Positions 50,498 through 59,523 of a stretch of DNA of 64,000 nt are shown here, one piece after another. Position 1 is the stretch's first letter; every line of letters starts with the position of its first letter. Made by a program: the position numbers and the translations under genes. The DNA comes from Ensifer adhaerens (GTDB lineage Bacteria; Pseudomonadota; Alphaproteobacteria; Rhizobiales; Rhizobiaceae), in NCBI RefSeq assembly GCF_002940685.1, contig NZ_PNFP01000013.1, positions 1-64,000 on the forward strand. The letters are read 5' to 3'. The notes beneath the pieces were generated by a model. It had not been told where the DNA came from and ran no database searches. It was given only the letters and a program-made list of their open reading frames with translations.

Positions 50498-51904
50498 ATG
50501 ACCATCGTTCAATCCGTTGCAGCCGTCGGCTCCGACCGGCCGAACAACCGCTCGGCCTTCGAGAAGGACCGGGATCACGTTCTGCACCCCTATACCGATT
50601 TCTCGACCTTTGCTGCGACCGGCAGCCAGATCATCGAGAAGGCCGAAGGCGCCTATGTCGTCGACAGCACGGGACGGCGGCTGCTCGACGGCATTGCCGG
50701 CCTCTGGTGCGTCAACATTGGCCATGGCCGCCGCGAGATGGCCGACGCCATCGCCGCCCAGGTCATGGACATGGACTACTACAATCCCTTCGGCGCGTCG
50801 GGGAACGTACCTGCGGCCGAGTTGGGCGCGCGGCTTGCCGAGCTTGCGCCCGGCAGCCTCAACCATGTCTATTACACCTGCGGCGGCTCGACCGCCAACG
50901 ATGCGGCTGTTCGTATCGTGCACTATTACTTCGCCATGCGCGGCAAGCCGGGCAAGCGCAAGATCATCTCGCGCAACAACGCCTATCATGGCGCCACCTA
51001 CGTGGCGGCGGCGCTGACCGGCATCCACGGCACCAAATACGGCTTTGCCCAGGTCGGCGAGGACTTCATCCATCACGTCTCGGCCGCCGATTGTTATGCG
51101 CGCCCGGACGGCATGAACGAGGAGGCCCATTGCGATCACTTGGTACGCGAGTTCGAAACGCGCATCGAGCAACTCGGTCCTCAGAATGTCGCCGCCTTCA
51201 TCGCCGAGCCGATCATGGGTGCGGGCGGCGTGCTGGTCGCGCCGAAGGGCTACCACAAGCGCATGCAGGCGGTCTGCCGCCGCAACGATATCCTCTACAT
51301 CGCGGACGAGGTGGTGACCGGCTTCGGCCGGCTCGGTGAATGGTTCGCCTCCGACGCGATCTATGAGACGCAGCCCGATATCCTGGTTTCGGCCAAGGGC
51401 ATCACGTCCGGCTACATCCCGCTTGGCGCAACACTGATTTCCGACGAGATCTACGAGGTCATCAGCCGTCCGCAATGCGAAGGCGGCGTGTTCTCGATGG
51501 GGCTCACCTATTTCGGCCACCCGGTCGCCTGCGCGGCGGCGCTGACCAACATCGACATCATGGAACGGGAAAGGCTGTTGCCGCATGCGGCGAAAACCGG
51601 AGCGCATCTGCAGAACCGGGCAAAAGCCCTTCTCGCCCACGACATCGTCGGCGACGTGCGCGGCGCCGGCCTGATGCTCGGCATCGATCTCGTTGCCGAC
51701 AAGGCGACGAAGACGCCTCTGCCGGCCCACGAAAAGGCGAGCGAAACGATCTTCCAGGGCTGCGTCGCTCGCGGCGTCATCGTCCGTCCGGTCGGCAATC
51801 GTCTCATCGTATCGCCACCTTTGATCGTCACGGAGGCCGAGTGCGACACCATCGTTTCCGCCCTGTCGGAATCGATCACCGCCTTCATGGCATCCCGCGC
51901 TTGA
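50498..51904 (+). CDS. Putrescine/polyamine-type class III aminotransferase (SpuC-like)
   Basis: This is a 468-residue PLP enzyme. The phosphate loop is CGGSTANDAAVRI, the cofactor aspartate is Asp270 in YIADEVVTGFGR and the PLP lysine is Lys300 in LVSAKGITSGYIPLGA. These features match omega-amino-acid:pyruvate and putrescine:pyruvate aminotransferases. In this operon it would convert putrescine from AguB to 4-aminobutyraldehyde. TGGAGAAG precedes the ATG. It lies between the binding-protein gene and aguB, 10 bases before the latter. Confidence 0.84.
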   Translation: MTIVQSVAAVGSDRPNNRSAFEKDRDHVLHPYTDFSTFAATGSQIIEKAEGAYVVDSTGRRLLDGIAGLWCVNIGHGRREMADAIAAQVMDMDYYNPFGASGNVPAAELGARLAELAPGSLNHVYYTCGGSTANDAAVRIVHYYFAMRGKPGKRKIISRNNAYHGATYVAAALTGIHGTKYGFAQVGEDFIHHVSAADCYARPDGMNEEAHCDHLVREFETRIEQLGPQNVAAFIAEPIMGAGGVLVAPKGYHKRMQAVCRRNDILYIADEVVTGFGRLGEWFASDAIYETQPDILVSAKGITSGYIPLGATLISDEIYEVISRPQCEGGVFSMGLTYFGHPVACAAALTNIDIMERERLLPHAAKTGAHLQNRAKALLAHDIVGDVRGAGLMLGIDLVADKATKTPLPAHEKASETIFQGCVARGVIVRPVGNRLIVSPPLIVTEAECDTIVSALSESITAFMASRA

Positions 51905-51914
51905 GGAGCAAGAT

Positions 51915-52790
51915 ATGAGCGAAGTGACCGTCGCAGCGACACAGATGGCCTGCAGCTGGAACATCGACGAGAACATCGAAAAGGCCGAGGAACTGGTGCG
52001 GCTTGCCCATGAGGATGGCGCTCAGATCATCCTGTTGCAGGAGCTTTTCCAGACGCCCTACTTCTGCCTGGAGCAGACGATCGATCACCTCGGTCTGGCG
52101 GCGAGCCTCGGCGAGGATCGAGCGGTCCGTCATTTCCGGGCGATTGCGAAGGAGATCGGCGTGGTTCTGCCGATCTCCTACTACGAGAAGGCGGGACCGG
52201 CACAGTACAACTCGCTCGCGATCATCGATGCTGACGGCGAGATCGTCTGGAATTATCGCAAGTCCCACATCCCGCAGGCGCCGGGCTACGAGGAGAAGTT
52301 CTACTTCAGCCCGGGCGATACCGGCTTTCGGGCCGTCGACACGAAACATGCGCGGATCGGCTGCGGCATCTGCTGGGACCAGTGGTTTCCCGAAACCGCC
52401 CGGACCCTTGCCTTGCAGGGGGCGGAGCTTCTGTTCTTCCCGACGGCGATCGGCAGCGAACAGAAGGCCGAGATCGACAGTTCCGGCCATTGGCGCCGCA
52501 CGATGCAGGGGCATGCGGCCGCCAACATGGTGCCAGTCATCGCCTCCAACCGGGTTGGCAGCGAAGCGGCCGGCGGCAACGAGGCACTGTTCTACGGCAC
52601 GTCCTTCATCGCCGACCATACGGGTGCAATCGTTGCCGAGGCCAACCGGACGGACGAGACCTATTTGACGGCGCGCTTTGATCTTGACGCGGTCCGCGCA
52701 TTCCGCCGCAGCTGGGGCATCTACCGCGACCGCCGGCCGGATCTCTACGGCGCCCTCCGCACCCTCGATGGCCAGACGGCGATAGCCTGA
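51915..52790 (+). CDS. aguB: N-carbamoylputrescine amidase
   Basis: This is a 291-residue nitrilase-superfamily enzyme with the Glu-Lys-Cys triad: Glu43 in LLQELFQTPYF, Lys116 in YRKSHIP and Cys153 in GCGICWDQWFPE. The ICWDQWFPE motif and QTPYFC loop are specific to N-carbamoylputrescine amidases. The reaction gives putrescine, CO2 and ammonia. It follows the aminotransferase gene by 10 bases and precedes aguA. The length equals the family norm. Confidence 0.92.
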   Translation: MSEVTVAATQMACSWNIDENIEKAEELVRLAHEDGAQIILLQELFQTPYFCLEQTIDHLGLAASLGEDRAVRHFRAIAKEIGVVLPISYYEKAGPAQYNSLAIIDADGEIVWNYRKSHIPQAPGYEEKFYFSPGDTGFRAVDTKHARIGCGICWDQWFPETARTLALQGAELLFFPTAIGSEQKAEIDSSGHWRRTMQGHAAANMVPVIASNRVGSEAAGGNEALFYGTSFIADHTGAIVAEANRTDETYLTARFDLDAVRAFRRSWGIYRDRRPDLYGALRTLDGQTAIA

Positions 52791-52891
52791 CTGTCGTCTC
52801 CAATCTTATCAACCGAACAACAACGGAAAGAGCCCGGTTGCCGGCGGCCGCGATGCCACAGCCGTGCAGCCCGGTGAAAGGATACGAACCC

Positions 52892-53905
52892 ATGAAGAAC
52901 CAGACACCACGCGAAGCCGGGTTTCGCATGCCGGCCGAATGGGAACCGCATAAACGCACCTGGATGATGTGGCCCTGCCGTCACGAGGTCTGGGACGATA
53001 TTGCCGCCACCCGCCGCGACTATGCCGCCGTCGCCCACGCGATCTGCGAGTTCGAACCGGTGACGATGGCTGCGCGGCCGGAAGACATGGCCGAAGCCCG
53101 CGCCATTCTCGACCCTTCGATCGATCTCGTCGAGGCCGAGATCAACGACAGCTGGGCGCGCGATGCCGGCCCCTGCTTCCTGACGGCGGCCGACGGGCGT
53201 CGCGCCGGGGCACGCTTCAAGTTCAATGCCTGGGGCGGCAAGTATCACCCCTTCAGCGGCGATGCCGCGTTTTCCGGTCTGGTGCTGGAAAAAGCTGGGG
53301 TCGCCGGCTTCGTGTCGAACCTGATTGCTGAAGGCGGCGGCGTCAGCGTCGATGGTGAGGGCACGATCATCACCACCGAAACCTGCTTTCCGAACCGCAA
53401 CCGCAATCCCGGCTGGAGCCGTGATGACATCGAGCGCGAGCTTCTCGACATGCTCGGTGGCGAAAAGGTGATCTGGCTGCCCGGCAATCCGATCGAAGAC
53501 GAAACCGACGGCCATGTGGATGGCATCGCCGTTTTCGTCGCGCCCGGCGTCGTCCTGATGGAGAGCCCAAGCGATGAAGATAACGAATGGAACGACTACA
53601 TCCGCCTGAATCTGGAGGCGATGCAGGGCCAGACCGATGCCAAGGGACGGCCGATCCGGATCGTCACCGTTCCTGAAGCGGTCGACGCGCCGTCGGATCA
53701 CCCGAAGTTCTGCCGTTCCTATGTCAATTCCTACCTCGTCAACGGCGGCGTGGTCATGCCCTGCTATGGCATCGAGACCGACACGGCCGTGCGGCAGATG
53801 TTCCGCGAGCTGTTCCCCGATCGACGGGTGCGCGAAGTCCGGATCGACAACATTGCCATCGGCGGAGGCGGCATCCATTGCATTACCCAGCAGGAACCGC
53901 TTTGA
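52892..53905 (+). CDS. aguA: Agmatine deiminase
   Basis: This is a 337-residue guanidine hydrolase. Family motifs are FRMPAEWEPHKRTWMMWP at the start, INDSWARDAGPCFL, FNAWGGKY, the catalytic His in DGHVDGIAVFV and the nucleophile Cys330 in GGGGIHCITQQEP. It converts agmatine to N-carbamoylputrescine and ammonia, feeding AguB. AAGGA lies upstream of the ATG at 52892. About 100 bases separate it from aguB and 32 from the LuxR gene, so it probably closes the importer 2/aminotransferase/aguB operon. Confidence 0.93.
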   Translation: MKNQTPREAGFRMPAEWEPHKRTWMMWPCRHEVWDDIAATRRDYAAVAHAICEFEPVTMAARPEDMAEARAILDPSIDLVEAEINDSWARDAGPCFLTAADGRRAGARFKFNAWGGKYHPFSGDAAFSGLVLEKAGVAGFVSNLIAEGGGVSVDGEGTIITTETCFPNRNRNPGWSRDDIERELLDMLGGEKVIWLPGNPIEDETDGHVDGIAVFVAPGVVLMESPSDEDNEWNDYIRLNLEAMQGQTDAKGRPIRIVTVPEAVDAPSDHPKFCRSYVNSYLVNGGVVMPCYGIETDTAVRQMFRELFPDRRVREVRIDNIAIGGGGIHCITQQEPL

Positions 53906-53937
53906 TCGTCGAGGGGAACTTGACGACAAGGCGGGGA

Positions 53938-54711
53938 ATGACGGGATTTCCGTTTGAACAGATGACAATGATCGGCAAGGCCGTGGCTGCGATCGGCAGC
54001 CCGGCCTTTCCGGACGCATTGAGGCAACTCTGCCTCGACGTCTACGGCTTCGACAGCCTGTTCGTCTCGGTCTTTTCCGCCGACCAGCCACCGCTACAGC
54101 TCTACAGCGACCTTGATCCGGAGGCGACCAGGCGCACGATCGGACCTTATCTCGGTTTCGCCTACCTGCTCGATCCGTTCTACAGCCTCTATCTGAGCGA
54201 TCCCGGCGACCGGGTGGTGAGCCTCGACGACTGTGCGCCGGACGATTTTCGCGAGAGCGAATACTACCGCATGTTCTATGCCGAAACCGGGCTCTACGAC
54301 GAAATCGTCATGCTGGTCGCAAGCGCCGAGGGCACCGCGATCGCGTTGTCGCTCGGGCAGCGGACGGAGGACTGCCGCCCTGGTCCGCAGGCCCGCGCCC
54401 ATCTCGATGGCTTGTTGCCGGTGGTCTCCGAGCTTTGCCGCAAGCACTGGCCGCAGCCGGTTGCCGGATCGACTGCTACCGAGCCCGCAGCCGATATGGT
54501 GTTCGCCACGCTGTCGCAGTTGAAGGTGAGCACGCGCGAGGGGGAGATCATCCGGCTGATGCTCAAAGGGCATTCGACCAAGAGCATCGCGCGCATCCTC
54601 GGCAACAGCCCGGAAACGGTGAAGGTTCACCGCAAGCGCATCTATTCCAAGCTCAAGATCTCCTCGCAGGGCGAATTGTTCTCGCTCCTGCTCGGAGGTG
54701 CCAGCGGATAG
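53938..54711 (+). CDS. LuxR-family regulator with GAF-like sensor part
   Basis: This is a 257-residue protein. The first 180 residues form a mixed alpha/beta sensor region (ALRQLCLDVYGFDSLFVSVF, then LGFAYLLDPFYSLYL) that resembles a GAF-like fold. The last 65 are a LuxR helix-turn-helix: STREGEIIRLMLKGHSTKSI, then NSPETVKVHRKRIYSKLKIS. No autoinducer-site tryptophan pattern is obvious, so it more likely senses a metabolite than an acyl-homoserine lactone. Start is uncertain: ATG 53938 is used, but TTG 53920 has better spacing from GAGGGG. It probably regulates the polyamine genes. Confidence 0.8.
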   Translation: MTGFPFEQMTMIGKAVAAIGSPAFPDALRQLCLDVYGFDSLFVSVFSADQPPLQLYSDLDPEATRRTIGPYLGFAYLLDPFYSLYLSDPGDRVVSLDDCAPDDFRESEYYRMFYAETGLYDEIVMLVASAEGTAIALSLGQRTEDCRPGPQARAHLDGLLPVVSELCRKHWPQPVAGSTATEPAADMVFATLSQLKVSTREGEIIRLMLKGHSTKSIARILGNSPETVKVHRKRIYSKLKISSQGELFSLLLGGASG

Positions 54712-54712
54712 C

Positions 54713-56428
54713 TTAGTTGCCGGAGAACAGGCCTTCCGCATCATAAACCGGATCGCCCTGCAGCAATGTCGCCTCGACCGTGGCCTTGCCGATCTCCTTG
54801 ACCGGAATGTCGAAGATATCCTTGTCGATGACCACGAGGTCGGCGAACTTGCCGGGCTCGATCGTACCCGTCTTGTCTTCCTGGTTCAGAAGTTTCGCCG
54901 GGTTGATCGTCATCCATTTGACCGCCGTTTCCACGTCCGGTGCGCCATCCTTCTTCCGCTCAAGCGCTGTCTGGATCTTGATCAGCGGCGAGAGCTCGTC
55001 GGCGTCGAAGTCGCTGCTCATCACCACGGTCGCGCCCGTCTTCTCGATGCTTCCGGCCGGCATCATGCTGTCGGCGCGCTCGCCGATGAACTTGCGGATG
55101 AAGCTGTCATAGTCGCGGCTGAGCGAACTCGGCGCCAGCTGAAAATCGGCAACGACGCCCTCGTCCTTGAACCTGTGATAGTCGGATGTGTCGAGCAGGT
55201 AGATATGTGTGAGGCGATGCGGGCCGGGCTCCGGGTCCGACTGTGCGATGGCGTCGAGCGCAAGGCGTGCGCCGCGGTCGCCGGTCACATGATAGTGCAG
55301 CTTGAAGCCCTTCTCAGAGAGCACCTTGGAGTAACGGTCGAGCGTCGCCTCGTCGAAATAGAGGAATCCGCTGTCGAAGCCGTGGTCGATGCCGGGGCCT
55401 TGTCTGTAGGGCGCGAGCAGAGCGCCGGTGCGCTGTTCGAGAATGCCGTCGACATAGATCTTCGCCTGGTTGAACTTCAAAAGCCGGTTCGGATCGTTGC
55501 TGTAGAAATTCGAGAGCGTTTCCACCTGCTCGTCGAAGGGCAGGTCGGGATAGACATAGAGCGCGTTGGCGGCTCTCAGCGTCAGCGTGTCGTTCTTTTC
55601 GGCCATCTGCCAGGCCTTCAGGTGCCCTTGCGGCCAAAAACCGCCGGCATCGCTGACGGTGGTGATGCCGTTTTCGGCCATCGTCTTTAAGGTCGGCAGC
55701 ATGCTTTCATAGGCGAACTTGACGTTTTCGGGCGTATCCGGAAAGGCAAGGTTGCGCAGTTTCTGCTGGGCGTTCTCAAGCACGATGCCATTGGGCGCAC
55801 CGGTCTTTTCATCGCGCAGGATGATGCCGCCGGGCGGATTGCCTTCGATCTTGTCGTAGCCGGCGGCCTCAAGTGCTGCGCTGTTGGCCCAGGCGCCGTG
55901 ACCGATATCGTCGAGGATCAGGATCGGCTGGTCGCTGGAAATCTTGTCGAGCACACCGACGGGATCGTCGGTTTCGTCGAGCAGGTTGGTCATGCTGACG
56001 CCGGAGCCGACCACCCAATCGGTTTCGCTCTCCTTCACGCAATCGCGCACCGTCGCTTTTGTCTCTTCCAGCGATGCAAAGGCGTCGAATTCGCAGAGGC
56101 TTGCGTTGACGCCCGCTTCAATCAGATGCACGTGCGCATCCTGGAACCCAGGCAGGACCAGCTTGCCGCCGAGCCTGACGACATGCGCGCCCTCGCCCGC
56201 CATTTCCAGCACGCCCGCCTCGTCGCCGACGGCAAGGATTACGCCGTCCTCGTCGATCGCCACGGCCTCCGCCAGCGGCGCGGCGGGGTTCATCGTGCGA
56301 ACCTTGGCATGGGTGATGACAAGCGTTTCGGCGACCGCAGCGCTCGCGCTGCAAAGTGCCGAAGCGGCCAATAGAAGACCTGTCAGCGATCGCAGCGTTT
56401 TCCTGGTGTTTTGGGACATGGGGTCCAT
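54713..56428 (-). CDS. Exported YtcJ-like amidohydrolase
   Basis: This is a 571-residue metal-dependent hydrolase of amidohydrolase family 3. A signal peptide (about residues 1-34, ending SAAVA) precedes the core. The metal motif is GFQDAHVHLIEAG, later HYHVTGDRGARLALDAI supplies further ligands, then SSDFDADELSPLIKIQTA and the C-terminal LNQEDKTGTIEPGKFADLVVIDKD sheet. Related enzymes are often cytosolic; this one seems periplasmic. The substrate is unknown, perhaps an N-acyl amine or cyclic amide. ATG 56428 has AGGAAAGG upstream. It is convergent with the LuxR gene, with one base between the stops. Confidence 0.82.
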   Translation of the reverse strand: MDPMSQNTRKTLRSLTGLLLAASALCSASAAVAETLVITHAKVRTMNPAAPLAEAVAIDEDGVILAVGDEAGVLEMAGEGAHVVRLGGKLVLPGFQDAHVHLIEAGVNASLCEFDAFASLEETKATVRDCVKESETDWVVGSGVSMTNLLDETDDPVGVLDKISSDQPILILDDIGHGAWANSAALEAAGYDKIEGNPPGGIILRDEKTGAPNGIVLENAQQKLRNLAFPDTPENVKFAYESMLPTLKTMAENGITTVSDAGGFWPQGHLKAWQMAEKNDTLTLRAANALYVYPDLPFDEQVETLSNFYSNDPNRLLKFNQAKIYVDGILEQRTGALLAPYRQGPGIDHGFDSGFLYFDEATLDRYSKVLSEKGFKLHYHVTGDRGARLALDAIAQSDPEPGPHRLTHIYLLDTSDYHRFKDEGVVADFQLAPSSLSRDYDSFIRKFIGERADSMMPAGSIEKTGATVVMSSDFDADELSPLIKIQTALERKKDGAPDVETAVKWMTINPAKLLNQEDKTGTIEPGKFADLVVIDKDIFDIPVKEIGKATVEATLLQGDPVYDAEGLFSGN

Positions 56429-56553
56429 ACCTTTCCTGTCGGACTTCCTCACTACCACGCCCGCAGCATCAATGCAGGTGAACTCTCCCTTTGATATGGC
56501 GGGCGCGTGTTGCTGACAGCGATGCATTTGGTCGCTGTCAGTGTTGCTGGCCC

Positions 56554-58056
56554 TCAATCGAGCGTGACCCAGACCGACTTGGACTGAGTGTTGTCGATCA
56601 AGGCCTGCAGACATTTGTCACGGCCATGGCCGGAGAGCTTCCAGCCGCCCCAGGGCTGGCTCATGTCGCCGTTCATGTAGCCGTTGATCCAGACCATGCC
56701 GCATTCGAGATCACGCGCGATGCGGTGCGCGGCGCTGAGGTTTGAAGTCCAGACGCCGGCGGCAAGGCCGTATGGACTGTCGTTGGCAATCCTCACGGCA
56801 TCGTCGACGCCGTCGTGTGGAATGATTGCCCCGACCGGTCCGAAGATTTCCTCCTGGGCGATCTTCATGCGGTTGTCGACGCCGGCAAAAAGCGCCGGCG
56901 CCACGAAGCACGCCGCTTCGGCGGCCCGATCGGCGGTATCCCCGCCAAGGACCTGCGTGGCTCCTTCCTTGCGGGCGCTGTCGATGTAGTCGAGCACGCG
57001 GCCCTGGTGGGTCTTGTTGACCAGCGGCCCCATGGTGGTCTCAGGATCGAGCGGATCGCCCGGCCGGTACTTCCGCGCGGCGTGGCCGGCGACAAGATCA
57101 CAGAATTCGTCGTGAATGCTTCGTTCGACCAGAATCCGCGATCCAGCCGAGCAGACTTCACCCTGATTGCCGAACAGCCCGTCGGCGATCTTCTCGGCGA
57201 CGGATGAGAGATCCTCCACATCGGCAAGCACGATCTGCGGCGACTTGCCGCCGAGTTCGGCCGAAACCGCCTTGAGGTTGGTGTCGGCGGCGTAGCGATA
57301 CATCTGCCGGCCGATCGCCGTCGAACCGGTAAAGGCAATCTTTTCGACATGCATCGAGCGCGCCAGCGCCTGGCCGGCGACGGCGCCACGTCCGGGCACG
57401 ACGTTGAACACGCCATCAGGACCGCCTGCCTCCAGGAACAGGCGACCGAGCACAAGCGCGCTCAGCGACGTGTCCTCGGCCGGCTTCAGGACGACGCAGT
57501 TGCCCGCGGCAAGTGCCGGCGCGACTTTCCAGACCGCCATCATCAGCGGATAATTCCACGGCGTGATGCAGCCGACGACGCCGAGCGGTTGACGCAGGAT
57601 GTAGTGCAGCGCGTCCGAATTCGTGACTGGCGCGCTGCCAGCAATCTTGTCGATGCTTTCGGCCAAGAAACGCATGGTCAGTACCGCGCCGGGCACGTCG
57701 ATCGCGCCCATTTCCGCGATTGGCTTGCCCATCTCCAGCGTATCGAGCACCGCCAGAACGGCGCCGTTCTCGGCGATCAGTTCGGAGAAACGGGTGAGAA
57801 TATCGACACGCTGCCGCAGGCGCATGCGCGACCAGACGCCCTGCCGGAACCGTTTGGCGGCGGCATCGCAAGCCGCCTCGATATCGGCTGCATTGCCGCA
57901 GGCAATGTTGGCGACAACGGTGCCGGTTGCGGGATTGACCGATGCCAGCGTTTGCCCATCTGCGGCTGCACGGAACTGTCCGTCGATCAGCAGGCGCGTT
58001 TCGGGTCGGAGCGCTTCTGCGATGCGGTGCCATCGTCTATCTGCCGTCGTGTCCAT
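56554..58056 (-). CDS. Aldehyde dehydrogenase (aminobutyraldehyde/PuuC-like)
   Basis: This is a 500-residue NAD(P)-dependent enzyme with a complete active site: Asn168 in TPWNYPL, Glu267 in ELGGKSP and Cys302 in GNQGEVCSAGSR. EIFGPVGAI and the WGGWKLSGHGRD end are typical of gamma-aminobutyraldehyde, betaine-aldehyde and gamma-glutamyl-aminobutyraldehyde dehydrogenases. In this context it can oxidise the 4-aminobutyraldehyde formed by the SpuC-like aminotransferase to GABA. GGAGGCAGGTC precedes the ATG. It lies upstream of the YtcJ-like gene on the same strand, 125 bases apart. Confidence 0.87.
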   Translation of the reverse strand: MDTTADRRWHRIAEALRPETRLLIDGQFRAAADGQTLASVNPATGTVVANIACGNAADIEAACDAAAKRFRQGVWSRMRLRQRVDILTRFSELIAENGAVLAVLDTLEMGKPIAEMGAIDVPGAVLTMRFLAESIDKIAGSAPVTNSDALHYILRQPLGVVGCITPWNYPLMMAVWKVAPALAAGNCVVLKPAEDTSLSALVLGRLFLEAGGPDGVFNVVPGRGAVAGQALARSMHVEKIAFTGSTAIGRQMYRYAADTNLKAVSAELGGKSPQIVLADVEDLSSVAEKIADGLFGNQGEVCSAGSRILVERSIHDEFCDLVAGHAARKYRPGDPLDPETTMGPLVNKTHQGRVLDYIDSARKEGATQVLGGDTADRAAEAACFVAPALFAGVDNRMKIAQEEIFGPVGAIIPHDGVDDAVRIANDSPYGLAAGVWTSNLSAAHRIARDLECGMVWINGYMNGDMSQPWGGWKLSGHGRDKCLQALIDNTQSKSVWVTLD

Positions 58057-58138
58057 GACCTGCCTCCACGTTGATCCGTATCCGGAATTTTCTAGCGAGC
58101 ATGGCAGGCTCCATCACAGTCCCCCACAAGGGTGACTG

Positions 58139-58150
58139 GCGCTGCAGCGC
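58139..58150. promoter_or_regulatory. 12-bp perfect palindrome in a divergent promoter
   Basis: GCGCTG followed by CAGCGC lies in the 142-base gap between the aldehyde dehydrogenase and the zinc hydrolase genes, 49 bases before the latter's ATG. It is a candidate operator for either gene. Confidence 0.35.
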
Positions 58151-58198
58151 GCGGCCAACAAGGTTAACCGGACAAGAGCATGCGCAAGGAGGATCGAG

Positions 58199-59470
58199 AT
58201 GCGGCACGCGATCAATGGGGAGCGGTTGTGGACACGGCTGATGGCAATGGCGGAAGTCGGCGCCACGCCGGAGGGGGGCTCGTGCCGGCAAGCGCTTTCG
58301 GACGCGGATGAGGCCGGCCGTGCGCTGTTTCTAGGCTGGTGCGCGCAGCGCGCCTACCGGATCCGAAGGGACCGGATCGGCAACCTCTTCATTCGCCGCG
58401 CGGGCCGCGATCCCGCTGCACCGCCGGTCCTGATCGGCAGCCATCTCGATACCCAGCCGACCGGCGGTCGCTTCGACGGTGTGCTGGGTGTGCTCGCCGG
58501 ACTGGAAGTTCTGGAGACACTGGATGACAGATCGGTGGAAACCATCAGCCCGATCGAGCTCTGCGTCTGGACCAATGAAGAAGGGTGCCGTTTCCAACCG
58601 GCGATGATGGGCTCAGGCGTCGCCTGCGGCGTGCTTGATCTGGAAACGGTTCTGGCCACTCGCGACAGCGCAGGGGTCGCGGTCGACGATGATCTCGTCC
58701 GGCACGGTTACGATCGTGAAGCCCTGCCCCAGCTACCCGCCGCTGATTGCTATTTGGAGCTGCATATCGAGCAGGGACCGATCCTCGAGGCGGAGGGCAG
58801 GACCATCGGCGTCGTCACTGGCGGCCAGGGCATCCGGTGGTACGAGATCTCGCTCGTCGGCGAGGAAACCCATGCCGGGCCGGTGCCGATGGCGATGCGC
58901 AAGGATCCCGTGCCTGTCCTCGCGCAGGTGATTGGCCTGGTTCAGGACATCGGCCGAACCGACGACCTGGCGCGCTGCACGATCGGCTGCATCGAGCTCT
59001 TTCCGAGTTCGATCAACGTCGTTCCCGGTCGGGTGGAGCTGGCGGTCGACCTCAGGCATCCGGATGAAACGGTTCTTGAGGGAATGCACCGGCGGCTCCT
59101 GAACGGGCTGGACGCCCTCTTGAGAAGCCATGAGGAAATCGGCGTCCACGGACGTCTGCGCTGGCATTCACCCGTGGTGGCCTTTGACGGCGCGTTGATC
59201 CAGGCGGTGAGGGAAGGCGCCAGAGACCGTCAGCTGACCAATCGCGACATCGTCTCGGGCGCCGGCCACGATGCCTTCAATCTCGCAAGGCGCGTGCCGA
59301 CCACGATGATTTTCGTCCCGTGTCGCGGTGGCATCAGCCACAACGCCAATGAATACGCGACGCCGGCTGATGTCACCGCTGGCGCGAACGTGCTTCTGGA
59401 CGTGGTATTGACGCGAGCCCGGCCCGAAGAAGCGGCGTGCGGCTCGGACGCTTTTCTCCGGCAATGTTGA
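58199..59470 (+). CDS. Zn-dependent hydrolase (N-carbamoyl-amino-acid amidohydrolase / allantoate amidohydrolase type)
   Basis: This is a 423-residue M20-fold enzyme of the HyuC/AllC group. Metal-binding sites are GSHLDTQPTGGRFDGVLG (His and Asp), WTNEEGCRFQP (Glu-Glu), LHIEQGP and GGISHNANEY. It cleaves an N-carbamoyl or ureido group to give CO2, ammonia and an amino acid, or acts on beta-ureidopropionate. AGGAGGATCGAG precedes the ATG. It is divergent from the aldehyde dehydrogenase gene and convergent with the LacI gene. It fits the ureido/guanidino theme of the region. Confidence 0.85.
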   Translation: MRHAINGERLWTRLMAMAEVGATPEGGSCRQALSDADEAGRALFLGWCAQRAYRIRRDRIGNLFIRRAGRDPAAPPVLIGSHLDTQPTGGRFDGVLGVLAGLEVLETLDDRSVETISPIELCVWTNEEGCRFQPAMMGSGVACGVLDLETVLATRDSAGVAVDDDLVRHGYDREALPQLPAADCYLELHIEQGPILEAEGRTIGVVTGGQGIRWYEISLVGEETHAGPVPMAMRKDPVPVLAQVIGLVQDIGRTDDLARCTIGCIELFPSSINVVPGRVELAVDLRHPDETVLEGMHRRLLNGLDALLRSHEEIGVHGRLRWHSPVVAFDGALIQAVREGARDRQLTNRDIVSGAGHDAFNLARRVPTTMIFVPCRGGISHNANEYATPADVTAGANVLLDVVLTRARPEEAACGSDAFLRQC

Positions 59471-59523
59471 AGGGGCAAGTCAAAGGTCAGCGACAAGCGT
59501 CGTCGGCCAGGGGCTATGCCCAG

